Shown piece after piece: positions 9,936-21,575 of a DNA stretch of 64,000 bases (positions within the stretch are counted from its first letter, which is position 1; every line of letters starts with the position of its first letter). The DNA is from Druceiella hillmani. Lineage: Eukaryota > Arthropoda > Insecta > Lepidoptera > Hepialidae. The notes beneath the pieces were generated by a model that saw only the letters and a program-made list of their open reading frames with translations, had not been told where the DNA came from and made no database searches. A program made the position numbers and the translations under genes. The stretch spans positions 12,369,001 through 12,433,000 of the forward strand of contig JAYKKI010000063.1 in assembly GCA_039881145.1 (NCBI GenBank). The letters are read 5' to 3'.

Positions 9936-11960
9936 AATAAGATTATTTTTATGTTAGTGGCGCCATCTCTATGACAAATTCGTAGACTGTGCTTAATCAC
10001 TAAGATCACTATATGTAACAAATTACACAGTGTGGCGTAGTCTGAGCTGTACATTTTAATTAAATAAGGTAGTATATTGCAAACCTTCAATAGTTTAACC
10101 GTAAAACTGAATTTTGTGATTTCACGTGCAGGTTTTTGCTCCTTTTTTTAGGTTATTTTTAGAAGTTAATTCCGTTTCTAGTTTATTTTTTTTCATTTTC
10201 ACTGTTCAAAAGTCATCTCATTCGACTAAACTTAATTAAAACACGTATACACTCAAAGATCTAATTACCATTCTAGCTTCGTAGAATTATAACGGTAGGT
10301 GAAATAGTAAAAAATTAGGTAATACCGCCGTACCCTACTTAGTGAAGTCCACGTCGTCTTAATTGCTATATTTGCCTGCGGCCCATTTTTGCGACACGTG
10401 TGATCTCATTTACCCTTCAGGCTACAGAGAATTTCCAATGAGATACAAGGAAAAAGGGTTTGGCCAAGTTGGTGTCTCGTATTTGATGGACACTTTGAAA
10501 TAGATTTTCAGTTTGTGTTGTACAGTTTGATTATGCTGAATGGAACAAGCTAGACGAGTTATGACCTGCTTCACCAGTTTCAAAGGATATCTCATGATTA
10601 TTTAAACCTTAATAGAAATTTAAAGCCGTTATTGAATTCGATATATTAACGCTAACAAAAAATTGCAGAACTAATTTTATTCTCGAATCATTCGCGTCTA
10701 CACCTTTTGAAAACCTGTTTTGAAAATTGTTGTGAAAATGTTTATCTCCTGAACATTTAACTTTTAGACGTAACGCTAAATGTTATAGGAAATGAAGGTA
10801 TAGAAAGCAAAAGTGAAAAGACATATAGACTTAAATTTTAATAATTATGCATAAATTCTTAATCTAAAATCGAAAATTAAGTGTCGAATTATATTTATTT
10901 GCATATATTATTATTATAGGTTTAAAATTATCCATAAATAAAAATTAAATGTAAAAAAATATATACCTAATTAGATCTCCAGGTACTAACACATTAATAA
11001 GGAATTGAAACATTAACGAGATTCGTGATAAAAGTGTATAAGATTTCATGTAATTATCTAAAAAAATGTGTTCTTTTGCCAAGATGTAACGGTTTTTAGA
11101 ATACAGGCCGGACACAAGCGTACTGATAGTATGCATTTTTGTTCGGGACTCTCAAAAATTTTATTTTCTTGTAAAATTATTGTCAAAAATTCGAAATCTT
11201 TTTGGAAATAGTCTCTACTAGAAACGCCACACATTCCCATACGTCGAAATCATTAAATAAAACACTGGACAGTTTTTTTCCTAAGGCGCACTTCAGAGCC
11301 ATTATCAGTTGCAGCCTCATTTTCTTCTCAATAAATATTCGATATTTAACATTAATTATTTTTGCGAAACCCATTTTAGCGGCGTCAGACTGACGAAATG
11401 ATTTAAAATCTTATCCTGGTCATGGATCCGAGGCAAATAGTCGACTAATGTTTACGAACTGTCCTTTTTTTAAATAAATAAATAAACGACGATCCAACCT
11501 TTCAAAGGAAGTTGATATAATTTTTTTCTGGGCTATTTTTCACTTTAGCTTGTAAAAATTATCCCCTCATTTTCCCAGAAAGTATTTGCCACCAGTTTAA
11601 TTACCGACGCACGGACGTTGATTTAACTTTGTGGCTTTTCATCTTTGAATGTCAACTTTAGCGATTTCCTTTTGCATCTTTTATACCATTGATGTATCTA
11701 AATTCCTCTTTCTAGAAATGATTTGTACCGTTTTACCTTAACACATACGCAGAAATTCCTCGCAACAATTCACATGCCGCTGCTTATCGAATGGCGTCAA
11801 CATTCTGAAAAGCCTACAAGCGCTGACCTTTGACATCCCCAAACCTTCATAAATAATTATGTTCTTTCCTGATTAATGTTCACATCTCTGGTTCTCTATC
11901 ATTAATGTGCACGTTAGCCGCGATTAATGTCTTCATTTAAAAATCATTTTTTTAATCAGT
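9936..11960. other. Mostly featureless spacer
   Basis: Apart from the open frame listed at 10363-10503 I see nothing. The patches at about 11100-11400 hold overlapping open frames of 60-63 codons on both strands, which is expected by chance. Confidence 0.4.
10363..10503 (+). other. Short open frame with C-x-x-C, possible terminal exon
   Basis: A 46-codon frame between stops includes HFCDTCDLIYPSGYREF and closes with VGVSYLMDTLK before TAG. It lacks an ATG start. A pyrimidine-rich acceptor-like TTTACCCTTCAG lies inside it at about 10409-10420, so a shorter exon starting at GCTACAGAG is also possible, in the same frame. The base composition is less AT-rich than its surroundings. No family recognised; chance is a real alternative. 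Confidence 0.2.
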
Positions 11961-11975
11961 TCTGAAGCCAAACGT

Positions 11976-12030
11976 CCAGGGCGGGAAACGTCTTCCAGGT
12001 TGAGAACCTGGAAGACGTTTCCCGCCCTGG
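11976..12030. repeat. Perfect palindrome, 26-bp arms, 3-nt loop
   Basis: The left arm starts CCAGGGCGGGAAACGTCTTC (11976-12001), the loop is GAG, and the right arm (12005-12030) is its exact reverse complement. A further partial copy, GAAGACGTTTCCCG, follows just downstream at about 12045-12060. It is GC-rich in an AT-rich setting. It could be a strong hairpin, a template-switch product or an assembly foldback. Confidence 0.95.
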
Positions 12031-12276
12031 AAGTTCCCGTTTGAAGAAGACGTTTCCCGTTCATGTTTAAATTGCTTTGACTTAAATTTTATAACGTATA
12101 AGAAAGAATCGTCATATCGCACATTTTCAACATGCGTTGTTTTATACACGTTCAACATGTGTGGGCAAATTTTATTTATTTCGTGAAAATTTATCACCAC
12201 GCGAAAATTTATCACCCAGTTTTAATTTTTTTTATTTCTTCCAATGCGTTTTACTATTTTAAGAGTAAAAGTAAAC

Positions 12277-12280
12277 TATA

Positions 12281-12314
<34 letters not shown>
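12277..12314. repeat. (TA)n microsatellite
   Basis: Nearly pure TA dinucleotides. Confidence 0.95.
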
Positions 12315-12316
<2 letters not shown>

Positions 12317-12635
12317 CTGATACACCAAATAATAAAGTTATTAAATTATTATAGATGACATATGTAGGTTATCTAGTTTATACGAAAGCGTTTGTGGATT
12401 TTAAAATCTTCAAAAGTTCTTGAAAAAATTTAAATATTTCTGAAAAGTAAATATTTCAAAATTCATTTTACTAAAACCATAACAATATTCAATCATAATA
12501 ATCCGTATCTATTTATAGATAGTTCTTGCGTGTACTCTGATTTGAATTGCATGGCATTGATGTTTTTTTAATTCACTATTGTTTTACACACATGTAAACT
12601 CTCCAGTTCACTGGAGATTGAGACTAACTTACTGG

Positions 12636-12925
12636 TATTAATTTTGTTCTCTACAGTCGTATAGTCGTATACGTATATGAGTTGTAGGGTCCTGGTATTT
12701 ACTTCATTCGCTATTGTCATATACTCATATGAGCTGTAGCGCACTCTTATATACTTCGTTTACTACTGTCGCATATTCATGTGAGTTTCAGGGCAATAGT
12801 ATTTACTTCGTTCTCTACTCTTGTGTACATATAATATATAGGACACTGCTATTTACTTCGTTCACCCCCATCGTATATTCATATGAGCTGTAGAATACTG
12901 GGATTTATTTAATTTACTTCGCTAT
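12636..12925. repeat. Minisatellite, period about 52 bp, about 5 units
   Basis: Units start with TATTTACTTCGTTC or close variants at 12696, 12748, 12800 and 12850. Diverged edges lie at about 12636 and 12910. The rest of the unit reads roughly CTACTGTCGTATATTC then ATATGAGCTGTAGG. Copies differ by scattered substitutions, so the array is old. Confidence 0.8.
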
Positions 12926-13680
12926 AATATTAAATATCCCAGAAATAATTCAGTACCATCAAATTCATAAATTCAATTGTTCAGAATTTCAGGAAGTGAA
13001 GATATAATTATTATTTTCTGTCTCACTCGGTAAAAGTCGTAAAATACGTTTGTTGTAAATTGATTTTATTTCAAATGCGGAAATTTTCGAATTTCTGTTA
13101 ATGTTACGAGACAAGTGACATTTTTTAATGAAATAAGATCACCTTTATCAAGGAAATTTTGATTTAAACTAATTTTAATTATATTTCATTAGAAACTAAA
13201 AAAATTGGGCGATTTTCGAATGATTTATAGAAAGTTCTCGTAAATATCGGGTAGAAGATACAAAAAGTGCGCTATTCAGTGTTCTGTTTAGTTACAAATT
13301 AAGTTCTGCAGGTAAAAGACAAACTAAATACGCAAATTCCACGAAGAGAACTTTGAGCGCATTTCGTTCATAAATACCGTTCATGGCGAAAAGCAAACGA
13401 AGCAACACGCAATGTGTGCGCAAAAATGGATGAAAATTAATTAATTATTTTCTTTATTTCCTTCCAAGAAGAACGATATTGAACTTACAGGTTATCATAA
13501 AGCACTGAACTTGCCCAAAAATAAAATTGCAACAGTTTTCAATATAAGGCACATAAATATTATTTAATAAAACAGAAAAAACACACATTATTTTTAATTA
13601 AACATTAAATTAATTAATTACCAAGCGGTAACTACTAATTAACGTTTGATAATTAGTTAACATTATGTCGTACTAAGCAA
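12926..13680. other. No gene recognised
   Basis: AT-rich sequence without supported features. Confidence 0.5.
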
Positions 13681-13682
13681 CT

Positions 13683-15000
13683 TCATAATTGATTACCCAA
13701 AGCATCATCGAGTGGAAAAAATATCAGACTTCGGCGCTTCTCGCAATATATCATTAATCGACATAAGTGTGTGAAAAACTGTTGAACGGATATTCGTGCG
13801 CGCTCTCGGTAGATGACATAAACTATGAGACCGTATCTCACGTAACGAAGAGGAGCATAAACTAAACCAAAGCAAGATCGAGAAATTACCACAATAATAA
13901 TTTAAAGCAATCATTAGATCTGAAGGAAACAAATGAAAACAGTACCCGTACAAACTTTTATATAAAAATCTATACAACTTTTTTAATACCTTTTCCAACA
14001 TAAATATATAAATTGCTTCATAAGCAGACCAGATGACTGCGTTAGTTTCAAGGATACTATTGATCAAAGAATTAAACAAGATCGCAATTCACTCAATATC
14101 GTGGGAACGGCGCATGACCATGAAATCCTAGCATCCTGCAGATCTTCTGATAGACTTTAGTTATATAATAGTATAATATTAGATGGTCTTCTTTTTAATT
14201 TCACAGAGATTTTGCATGAGTTCCAATTAGCTCATAATTTTACATCATGAACACAAGTTGGCAAGAATACTTCATCATCGCGCATTTGCTCCCGTTAATA
14301 TTTAAAATTCCATTGAAATACTAGATCATATCATACTGAAAGAGCTCGCAATTAGATTGCTTTTCGGCCCCCGAAAATAGTCGCAAATCATCTTCAAATA
14401 GAAGGCAAAGAGCAGTGCTAACAACTAAGGACAAATCATTATTGTGAGAACAAAAGAAGGCCTAAATGACTATTTTGGCTGACTCCAGGTTGAGTAATAT
14501 ATAGATTTCACTTGAAATTTTTGAACGAAATATGTTGTTTTCGAGACTGATGGACATTCCAAACTCATATAATTTTACTAAGAGACTTAGTAAGATTAGC
14601 GAAGGTAGACCGCTTAGGATGAAAATCGGATTGACAGTTCTTCAGCTAGTACTTACTTTGGGCATATAAGCAGTGATATGAAATGGTTTCATATACTTTA
14701 GCAATAACAGAGCTGGAGGTAATATTTTTTACATTATACGTGGAACTACATTCAAAAACAAGTATCACCCGGAAAATTATCCAAAGGGTTGGATGAGTTT
14801 CCGAAATTAAGGGAAGATTTATTATAAATGTGATCGGTTTAATAAAGATATCGGAGCTGGCCTTGATTAAGTACGGGGTAGACTATTAGGACCGAATGGC
14901 CGCTTTGGCTGGAACTGCTTCAAAGCAAGCTCATTTTTAGATTAATCTATCCTTACGATATAAAACAGAGATTCGCCGTCTATATTAGCAACCCATATGG
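13683..15000 (-). pseudogene. CR1/jockey-like non-LTR retrotransposon, decayed reverse transcriptase
   Basis: The minus strand carries a broken reverse transcriptase 3' half. The palm active-site motif reads LLFEDDLRLFSGA at about 14404-14366 (usual F-A-D-D, here F-E-D-D), followed by EKQSNCELFQYDM. The 124-codon frame 14079-13705 holds the thumb and C-terminal region typical of jockey/CR1 proteins (ETNAVIWSAYEAIYIFMLEK, then LPRARTNIRSTVF). Upstream to about 15000 only fragments such as PFGPNSLP and LLNRSHL can be aligned by eye, with many stops. The endonuclease and ORF1 are missing. Assignment between CR1, jockey and related clades is uncertain. Confidence 0.75.
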
Positions 15001-16060
15001 CTGCTGGAAGGTTTTTCTGCCGTCTCAACTGAGAATGTAATCTCATCGTGCATCATAGTCACGGGAAGGTGTCCGCGTGACTTTTACTCTACAAAGATAC
15101 GGATACGAAACATTTGTTCCAATGACTCAAAGTATAAAATTTTCCTATAATTTTCATCCATAGTGTATTAAATTTAAAAAAAACCTTGTTGAAACTGAAA
15201 CCATGCTGTTTATCTGATGGAGCTACTCTCTTACACTCACACTGCATTAGGAAAACGACTTCACGCCTTAGACAAGAAATATTATCTTTGGCTATAAGCT
15301 GAAATGCCAGATTCATAAGTTGCCTAAGTAATAGTAGTAGCTTAATGACTTAAAGGTAAATAGTGAAGTGAAGAGCTTTCTGTCCCACATAGTAGGTTGA
15401 ATCCGGAAACAAGTTTCCTCATTTACGGATCCCTGTTCACGCAACGACCGAGTAACTGTATGAAAGCGACAAGTCGTGTCAAAGAGTGCTCGGTGGTTCC
15501 CTCGAGCGGCTCGAGCTTTGAATGTTTAAGTTCTTTGTGCGCTGATGAGCTTTTTAATTGGTGTATGAAGTTACTTTTTTAAGCTTTGATGAAATAACCT
15601 TTGCCCAGCCATTGAAATAGCTAGCCTGTAAAATAGATAAGCCATCGAAAGTCCAGCCATTTAAAATTAATTCTTAAAAATTGAGGAGATATATATTTTC
15701 CCCCATATATTTCTAATATTTCGTTCAATTGATTAGTCTAAATTGGTTATTTAGTAAGTTACATTTTTGTGTCCTAAGGGTGTTTTCTTAGGATTATTGG
15801 CACGTTTTCGTTAGTTAAGTTTATAACTGTAGCAATGTTACAACTGTCGAGTAAAGGTTTCCTGTGAATGCAAATTTACTTCACTTTTGGCCACCTAGTG
15901 TTTGAGTATTTAGTTATAATGAGGCCAATAGCCAATGTGAGTTGTTTTAAATGAATTGAAGAACTCAGCGGTGTATTCAGTTCGTTTTTCAAGGACAAAA
16001 GTATTTCATATTATGGTGATTTTTTCATTTTAAATATTTACTATATTCTAAGGATATAAA
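15001..16060. other. No gene recognised
   Basis: A less AT-rich patch at about 15390-15545 contains CTCGAGCGGCTCGAG and a 61-codon open frame without known domains. Otherwise there is nothing. Confidence 0.4.
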
Positions 16061-16064
16061 GAAA

Positions 16065-16320
16065 TTATAACAGAGTAAATTCTGTGCGTGGAAAATATTT
16101 TATGGTTAATTTTGCATATAGAATGATAATAGAAGCCAGAAAATATTTTAGAAGGCAGAATTTTTATCTATACGTTATTTTGTGCGTCAATCACGCAAAA
16201 TCTGCAGGACGAATTAGAAAGGAATTTTTTTTGATAATAGTTTATAACCAACATAGGAGAGAAAAAAATTCTTATTCCAAATTTTACGTTAGTGGAGCCG
16301 TGGAACGGAGTTAGTAGAAA
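16065..16320 (+). repeat. Dispersed short repeat (SINE/LINE-tail-like), copy 1
   Basis: It shares blocks with 57020-57267: TAGAATGA.AATAGAAGCCAG, CACGCAAAATCT, GG..GAATT and a terminal CGGAGTTAGTAG-like end. The family matches the widespread insect type that ends in CGAAGTCG...CAGCTAGTA. It is strongly decayed and has no coding potential. Confidence 0.55.
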
Positions 16321-16832
16321 ATGAACCAGCAAAATATAAAAAAAAATATTTTATAATTGTTTTATTTGATTATTAAATTGTAGCGTTCATTAATTGATTT
16401 TGTATAAACGATATTAGGCGTGCAATATATTTTTACCCGATTACACGGAGTATTATAGAAATATACTAATAAGTTAATTCGTACTTTTTATTATTAATAC
16501 AAATTACTTTCTTTGCGAATTGATTTTTTATTAATTTAACTAATTACTTATGAAGCAATATTAATTTTCTTTCAATTTGTGTGTCTATAAAATTTATATA
16601 AAATGCTGGTACAATAAAAAATTGACAAATGTTATGCATAGTTTTTTGGTTTTAGCTCGAATAAATATAAAACATTAATTCGAGAGAAGTGAACCTGGAA
16701 AATTTTATATACATTTTTAAAATCCCAATATTGTTAGCTTTTCCGTATTATGGTCCTATGGGTCAAAAAAATTTGGTTGTTTTCATTTTTCTGTTGTTTT
16801 AGGTCCATACATATTTAGGAACTAATAAACAT

Positions 16833-16920
16833 TTAAGTATATACAGTGTTTCTGACTAAACTATTTACAAATATAAATTTTTCCCAATGTAAACCTACTA
16901 TATCTTTCACAGACTTAAAA
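16833..16920 (+). repeat. Dispersed repeat fragment (TTTCACAG family)
   Basis: It contains CTATTTACAAATATAAATTT, CAATGTAAA and ATCTTTCACAGACTTAAAA, which recur in the same order at about 42240-42320 and, more diverged, at about 62045-62135. Confidence 0.55.
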
Positions 16921-17879
16921 ACAATGAACAATAAAAATATATAGCGATTGGGTTTTGTTTTATCAAATTAGGAATCCGCTCTTGAAGTATGCTACCGAAA
17001 AATTTAAATTTTGTGTCCTGTTATTGTCTGCCAAATGAAAGAAAAACCAGGGAGGAAAGGATTTGTTGAGAGGGTATTAAACACCTTTTATATGGAAACC
17101 GCCTAATCCGCCGCTAAAACGTATGAAGGGTAGAAGGGAAATAAAAAGTCCTGTAAATAAATTCATAATATCAGGGTTTATACAATAAAGTGTCCAGATG
17201 AGTAAGAGAGATGACAATATAATTATTTGGGATACTTGTACTATCGTCTGTTTTTTGTTTAAATCCCATGTCTCTTTTTTTAGTATATTGTGCAAATGTT
17301 AAAAATAAATGGAATACTTACAGAAAGTAAATATTTCAAGTCTATAGGATCCAGTGAATTAAAGCTGTCGCGCTTTTCAAAATGTTTAAGTAGGAGTGAG
17401 ATGAGAAATGTGTGTACGATTTGCTAAAATTATCACGATTTTCGTAAATAATTGTATTTTGTTTTGTTTAAAACTTGTCAATTATTTTATATAAAATTCC
17501 ATTATTTATGATGACACACATTCCATTTCATTTAGTGGTGTAGCTTGCTGGCGGAATAATTTTATCAACTGTCTTCAATAAATAACTCACATTCCTATTT
17601 TTACAAAAATATAAGAAATAGAAACGTAAGCATATAATTTAATCGAGCCAATATCCATTCATCAATCCTAACTGTTGAAACGATGAACAGATATAAATAT
17701 CGTATGTGGTTTAAATATTTAAGAATTATTTTCGACGAATAATGCATTTTGTGCCATTTTGAATAACTTAAATGTCTTGAAAAGAGACAGAAGATGTTTT
17801 ACATTAAACGAATTCACAAAATATCTTAATATCGGACTGATTAAGTTTATTCAAATTTTTCTTTGATAAAAAAATAATA

Positions 17880-17880
<1 letters not shown>
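16921..17880. other. No gene recognised
   Basis: AT-rich spacer. A 72-codon frame at 17077-17295 (minus) has no known domain. Confidence 0.4.
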
Positions 17881-17883
<3 letters not shown>

Positions 17884-17938
<55 letters not shown>

Positions 17939-17948
17939 AATATATATT
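17884..17948. repeat. (AT)n microsatellite
   Basis: About 25 AT dinucleotides followed by GTATAATATATAT. Confidence 0.95.
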
Positions 17949-18275
17949 ACAAACATTAAATAACAATTGACTTACTAATAATAAATGACATTTTTTGTTA
18001 AAATTAATGATATGTTAAACCGATAAGCCAAATTTCATCGTACACAACTTAAGTTTTAAACACTTTTAATTGCGCCATTTCTTATCGATAGATACTATTA
18101 TTATAATCAAACATTATATTTTTTGCCCCTGAACTCTCTGTACATATTTTTTAAGTGTTCGATAATTTTAGATGGAATATGCAACATTTTTAGATATTTT
18201 TAGAATTTTAAAAATTCGTGAACATAGATGACTTCAAAAATAAAGCAATTTATTTAATACAGACAAAAAAGTTAT

Positions 18276-18288
18276 CTATATATATATG

Positions 18289-18335
<47 letters not shown>
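18276..18335. repeat. (TA)n microsatellite with TATG interruptions
   Basis: TA dinucleotides interrupted once by TATGTATGTATA. Confidence 0.95.
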
Positions 18336-18339
<4 letters not shown>

Positions 18340-18340
<1 letters not shown>

Positions 18341-19420
18341 CAACGGACACATCTTTCTTCAAAATAATTGTGAAATTGGTAAAGAAATACGTATTTTGTG
18401 TGTAAATACGTGATTGTTAAATGTTGCGAACAAACGAAACTGATTGTTGTTGTTTACCAGTTATTTGTATTACGTCTCGAAATATATATTCATCTTTCTA
18501 TAAGTATCTTGTTGTCAGGGAACCTTTAAGTAATAATTAATAAATCAATAATACGAATGCTGTAAATATAAAGATTACAATTATCACACAAATAATAGGG
18601 TTAATATAATATCAATATAGGAAGTAATTTAGAAAATGTGAAAATGTCAATATATTTGATATATTATAAGAAAAATAATTTGATGTCACAGCAGTAAAAA
18701 AAGAAAAGGAGAAAATTCAAAATTAAAAAAAATGTAACCCTTTATGACCCGCATAAAGATAATTTGCTTATCATACATTACGCTCTTAAACGCCAAAATA
18801 TTATCATTGAGATATATTTCCAGTAAAAATTTAATTTGTGGAACATGGAATTCCATGTTAAAAAAAAATATTGCTGGACATTTTCATTTGCATTTTAGAA
18901 CTTTTCAGTAAAATACGCTACCTCCTAATTCGATGTTAATGAAGACATTTTAAAAAATATTTAAAGATTTGTTTTATACATATCTATGTGTTTGCATTAT
19001 TCAATTATATCTTCCTGCTTAAGCTGAAAGAGATATGATGCTGTGATATATAGATATACTGATGAATAGATGGATAGTAAATCCTTCCTATTTTACGTCT
19101 AACAATAATCATTCAATAACTGTTTTGATTAATTTAGATTCTTATTAATAACTATCTTTCAATATTTTTCTATTTTATTTAGTAGTTTAATTTCACTTGA
19201 TGGTTATTTTTAACATTAATTAACGGAAGTGCTGTCAAAAGTACAAAAATTATAATTTTTCAGTTCATCTGGGTTACATGCATTCAATTACGTTCATTCC
19301 ATGGTTGTAGTTGATTGAAAGAGACTGCTCTAGCAGCAATAAACCAACGGAGTTTGCGAATATTTCAACTAATAAATAAATTAGACATAATGGTACCTTA
19401 TAGTTTAATCATAATAAACT
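18340..19420. other. No gene recognised
   Basis: AT-rich spacer with no supported feature. Confidence 0.5.
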
Positions 19421-19421
19421 T

Positions 19422-19648
19422 CACAATTAAATGAAACTACGTGACGTAGTATTATTTCTATTAAATAAAACTACATGATGTAGTATTACTTCTATTTTAT
19501 CTAAATTCTTTACCACGACCTATGTTATAATATGATGAAGCATAGGTCGTGGTAAAGAATTTAGATAAAATAGAAGTAATACTACATCATGTAGTTTTAT
19601 TTAATTGTGAATGATGAATTTCTACAAAATTAACGCTAAATATATTCG
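19422..19648 (+). mobile_element. Foldback element copy 2, 64-bp perfect arms
   Basis: Arms 19461-19524 and 19541-19604 are exact reverse complements around a 16-nt loop. The first 39 bp of the element end are additionally present as a tandem partial copy (19422-19460, CACAATTAAATGAAACTACG and on). The one-sided tail ATGATGAATTTCTACAAAAT plus TAACGCTAAATATATTC follows at 19610-19648. The inner part carrying the hammerhead-like core is missing, because the arms close at GGTCGTGG/CCACGACC. Perfect arms in an otherwise shortened copy point to a secondary foldback event. Confidence 0.85.
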
Positions 19649-19649
19649 A

Positions 19650-20735
19650 CGTAACAAACTTGTTAGATATTAATTTGAAATATATATTAATAAGATTAGC
19701 TAACATCTTTAAGAAAAAAATGCCCAACCATTTTGTTGGATATAAAGAAGTTTATAGCCACTAGAGAAAATTTATTTCCATTTTTTCTTTACTAAAGTTA
19801 ACAGAAAGTACTTTTGCAAAGTTGTTAATATTTTTCGTAACAGTTAAACCTCATGATCGTTATGAATTGCATGCTAATTCACATAAAAATTTTCATTTTT
19901 ACACTAAAAAAAGAAATTTGAGTTAGGCCGAAAAAACCGTAAGCGTAATCTCTTAATTGCTAATATTACGGTAAGTAATTTTCTTACGCTATGTACATAA
20001 CGTTTTCCCTAGAAAATTAAATTAAATACAGTTACTTCATACAATAATAAAATTTTAACGTGTTCAAGTAACAGGGTTGCCACTCATTCGGTGCTTTTAT
20101 CTTTTTTTTGTAAATTAAAGGAAATGTTCCATATGCCTGTTGTTAATATGAATCTAGTTTGTCGTCAAACGTGCTTACATGTATATTAAACAAATTTTAT
20201 AAGGGCGAATGTTAAGGACGGCAGTTATTTATATCGTCATACTTGTAGTGTTTTAGTTGATAACTCTAAGTTTATTTTTATAGACGCCTGGCATTTCATC
20301 TACGCCAGTCTATTGGCCATGTTTCTATTTAAAACATTATGTACTTACTCTTGTCCGTGGCTTCGTTCACGTGGCTATTGTCAGAAACTTACTGCAAAAA
20401 ATTAAAACATGCAACGCCACCTACAATGAAAATGAAATTAAATACCAAATCTTTATTTTCGTGTATTTATAATATGAATGACCATGAAAAAGAAAATATT
20501 TCCCTCTGAATAAGGAATTAAAGGGAGCGATTTTGTTACACCTTTATTTAGCACATGTGGTGTTTCAAAAAACCACGTGGAGCCATTGCTCTACCGCAAC
20601 GTTGCTTCGTTATTCTGTTTGTGCACTTTTCTGTTCCTGGTAAGAATTTTTTTAAACGAATGAGATTTCCCGCGAGAAAAGTAACAGCGCCCCGACTACC
20701 TCTATGCGAAATATCACGTCAAGATTAGCTACATA
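19650..20735. other. No gene recognised
   Basis: A less AT-rich patch at about 20530-20645 ends in a donor-like TTCCTG|GTAAGA. No frame around it is convincing. Confidence 0.35.
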
Positions 20736-20738
20736 TAA

Positions 20739-20758
20739 ACACACACACACACACATGC

Positions 20759-20829
<71 letters not shown>
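20739..20829. repeat. Compound microsatellite (AC)n(GT)n(TA)n
   Basis: AC runs at 20739-20754, GT runs at 20758-20771 joined by ATGC, then TA to 20829. The AC/GT junction is itself a palindrome. Confidence 0.95.
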
Positions 20830-20830
<1 letters not shown>

Positions 20831-21400
20831 CAGAATAGAACGAACTTAGCTTCTGTGGTTTTTTAATTAACTTGAGGAACACTGTTTTATAAGTAATTAG
20901 TATATTGGGTTTGAAACATTGACTTATTATGCTACGAATAAACGAACATACTCTACTCTTCCCGTATTACCGAAATTGAATTGCCCTTGTATGTGTAAAT
21001 GAACGTATGTGTTAGTGACGACTTTGTGCATATCGATATTATTTCAATAACATAAAAGGAAAAGAACACTTATGTAGTTAAAGTTCATTTGGGATTTATT
21101 TACTATAATTAAGAACTTAAGTATAAATTATCTTACTTGTATTTTTGAGTATCATTAAATTCCATACGAGTAACTCACGTCTCAAAGTTGATTTATTGAT
21201 GGAAACTTTATGCAATACCTTTTTAATCTCATATATCTTTATTTTTCTTTGTTTAACCTCATATATCTTCGGTGTATTATTTGGTTGCACGGTGAAAAAA
21301 TGTAATTCTCATTGTTTTTATATAGGAGTTAAAACATAGAATGAATAATAAAAGTTGTAGCGTAAATATTGTGTTCCTAAATTAATGTTAAAACAAAATA
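20830..21400. other. No gene recognised
   Basis: AT-rich spacer with no supported feature. Confidence 0.5.
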
Positions 21401-21457
21401 CACAATTAAATGAAACTACGTGATCTAGTATTATTTCTACTTTCTTTAAGTTCTTTA

Positions 21458-21498
21458 CCACAACCTAGGTTTCGTTGTATTACAACATCTTCAGCAAA
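21458..21498 (-). ncRNA. Degenerate hammerhead-like motif, left arm of copy 3
   Basis: The core CTGAAGA, stem II GTTGT-AAT-ACAAC, GAA and stem III ACC-TA-GGT are intact on the minus strand. The candidate cleavage base is T, and the 5' strand of stem I is replaced, so stem I no longer pairs with GTGG. Confidence 0.3.
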
Positions 21499-21533
21499 GC
21501 AAAGAGTGAATATTAGTGGATCTTTGCTAATAG

Positions 21534-21575
21534 CCCACATGAAGACGTTGTAATACAACGAAACCTAGGTCGTTA
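21534..21575 (+). ncRNA. Degenerate hammerhead-like motif, right arm of copy 3
   Basis: The core reads ATGAAGA (first C lost) and the stem I return is GTTA instead of GTGG. Stem II, GAA and stem III are kept. Probably inactive even if the family once cleaved. Confidence 0.3.

Noticed and set aside
15541..15580. CTGATGA string as a second hammerhead candidate
   Set aside because: No GAAA follows a stem at the right distance (GAAG only), and no stem I partner exists.
20652..20882. 76-codon open frame with poly Ile-Tyr
   Set aside because: It is the translation of a TA/AC microsatellite. The same applies to frames at 39001, 39525 and 39627.
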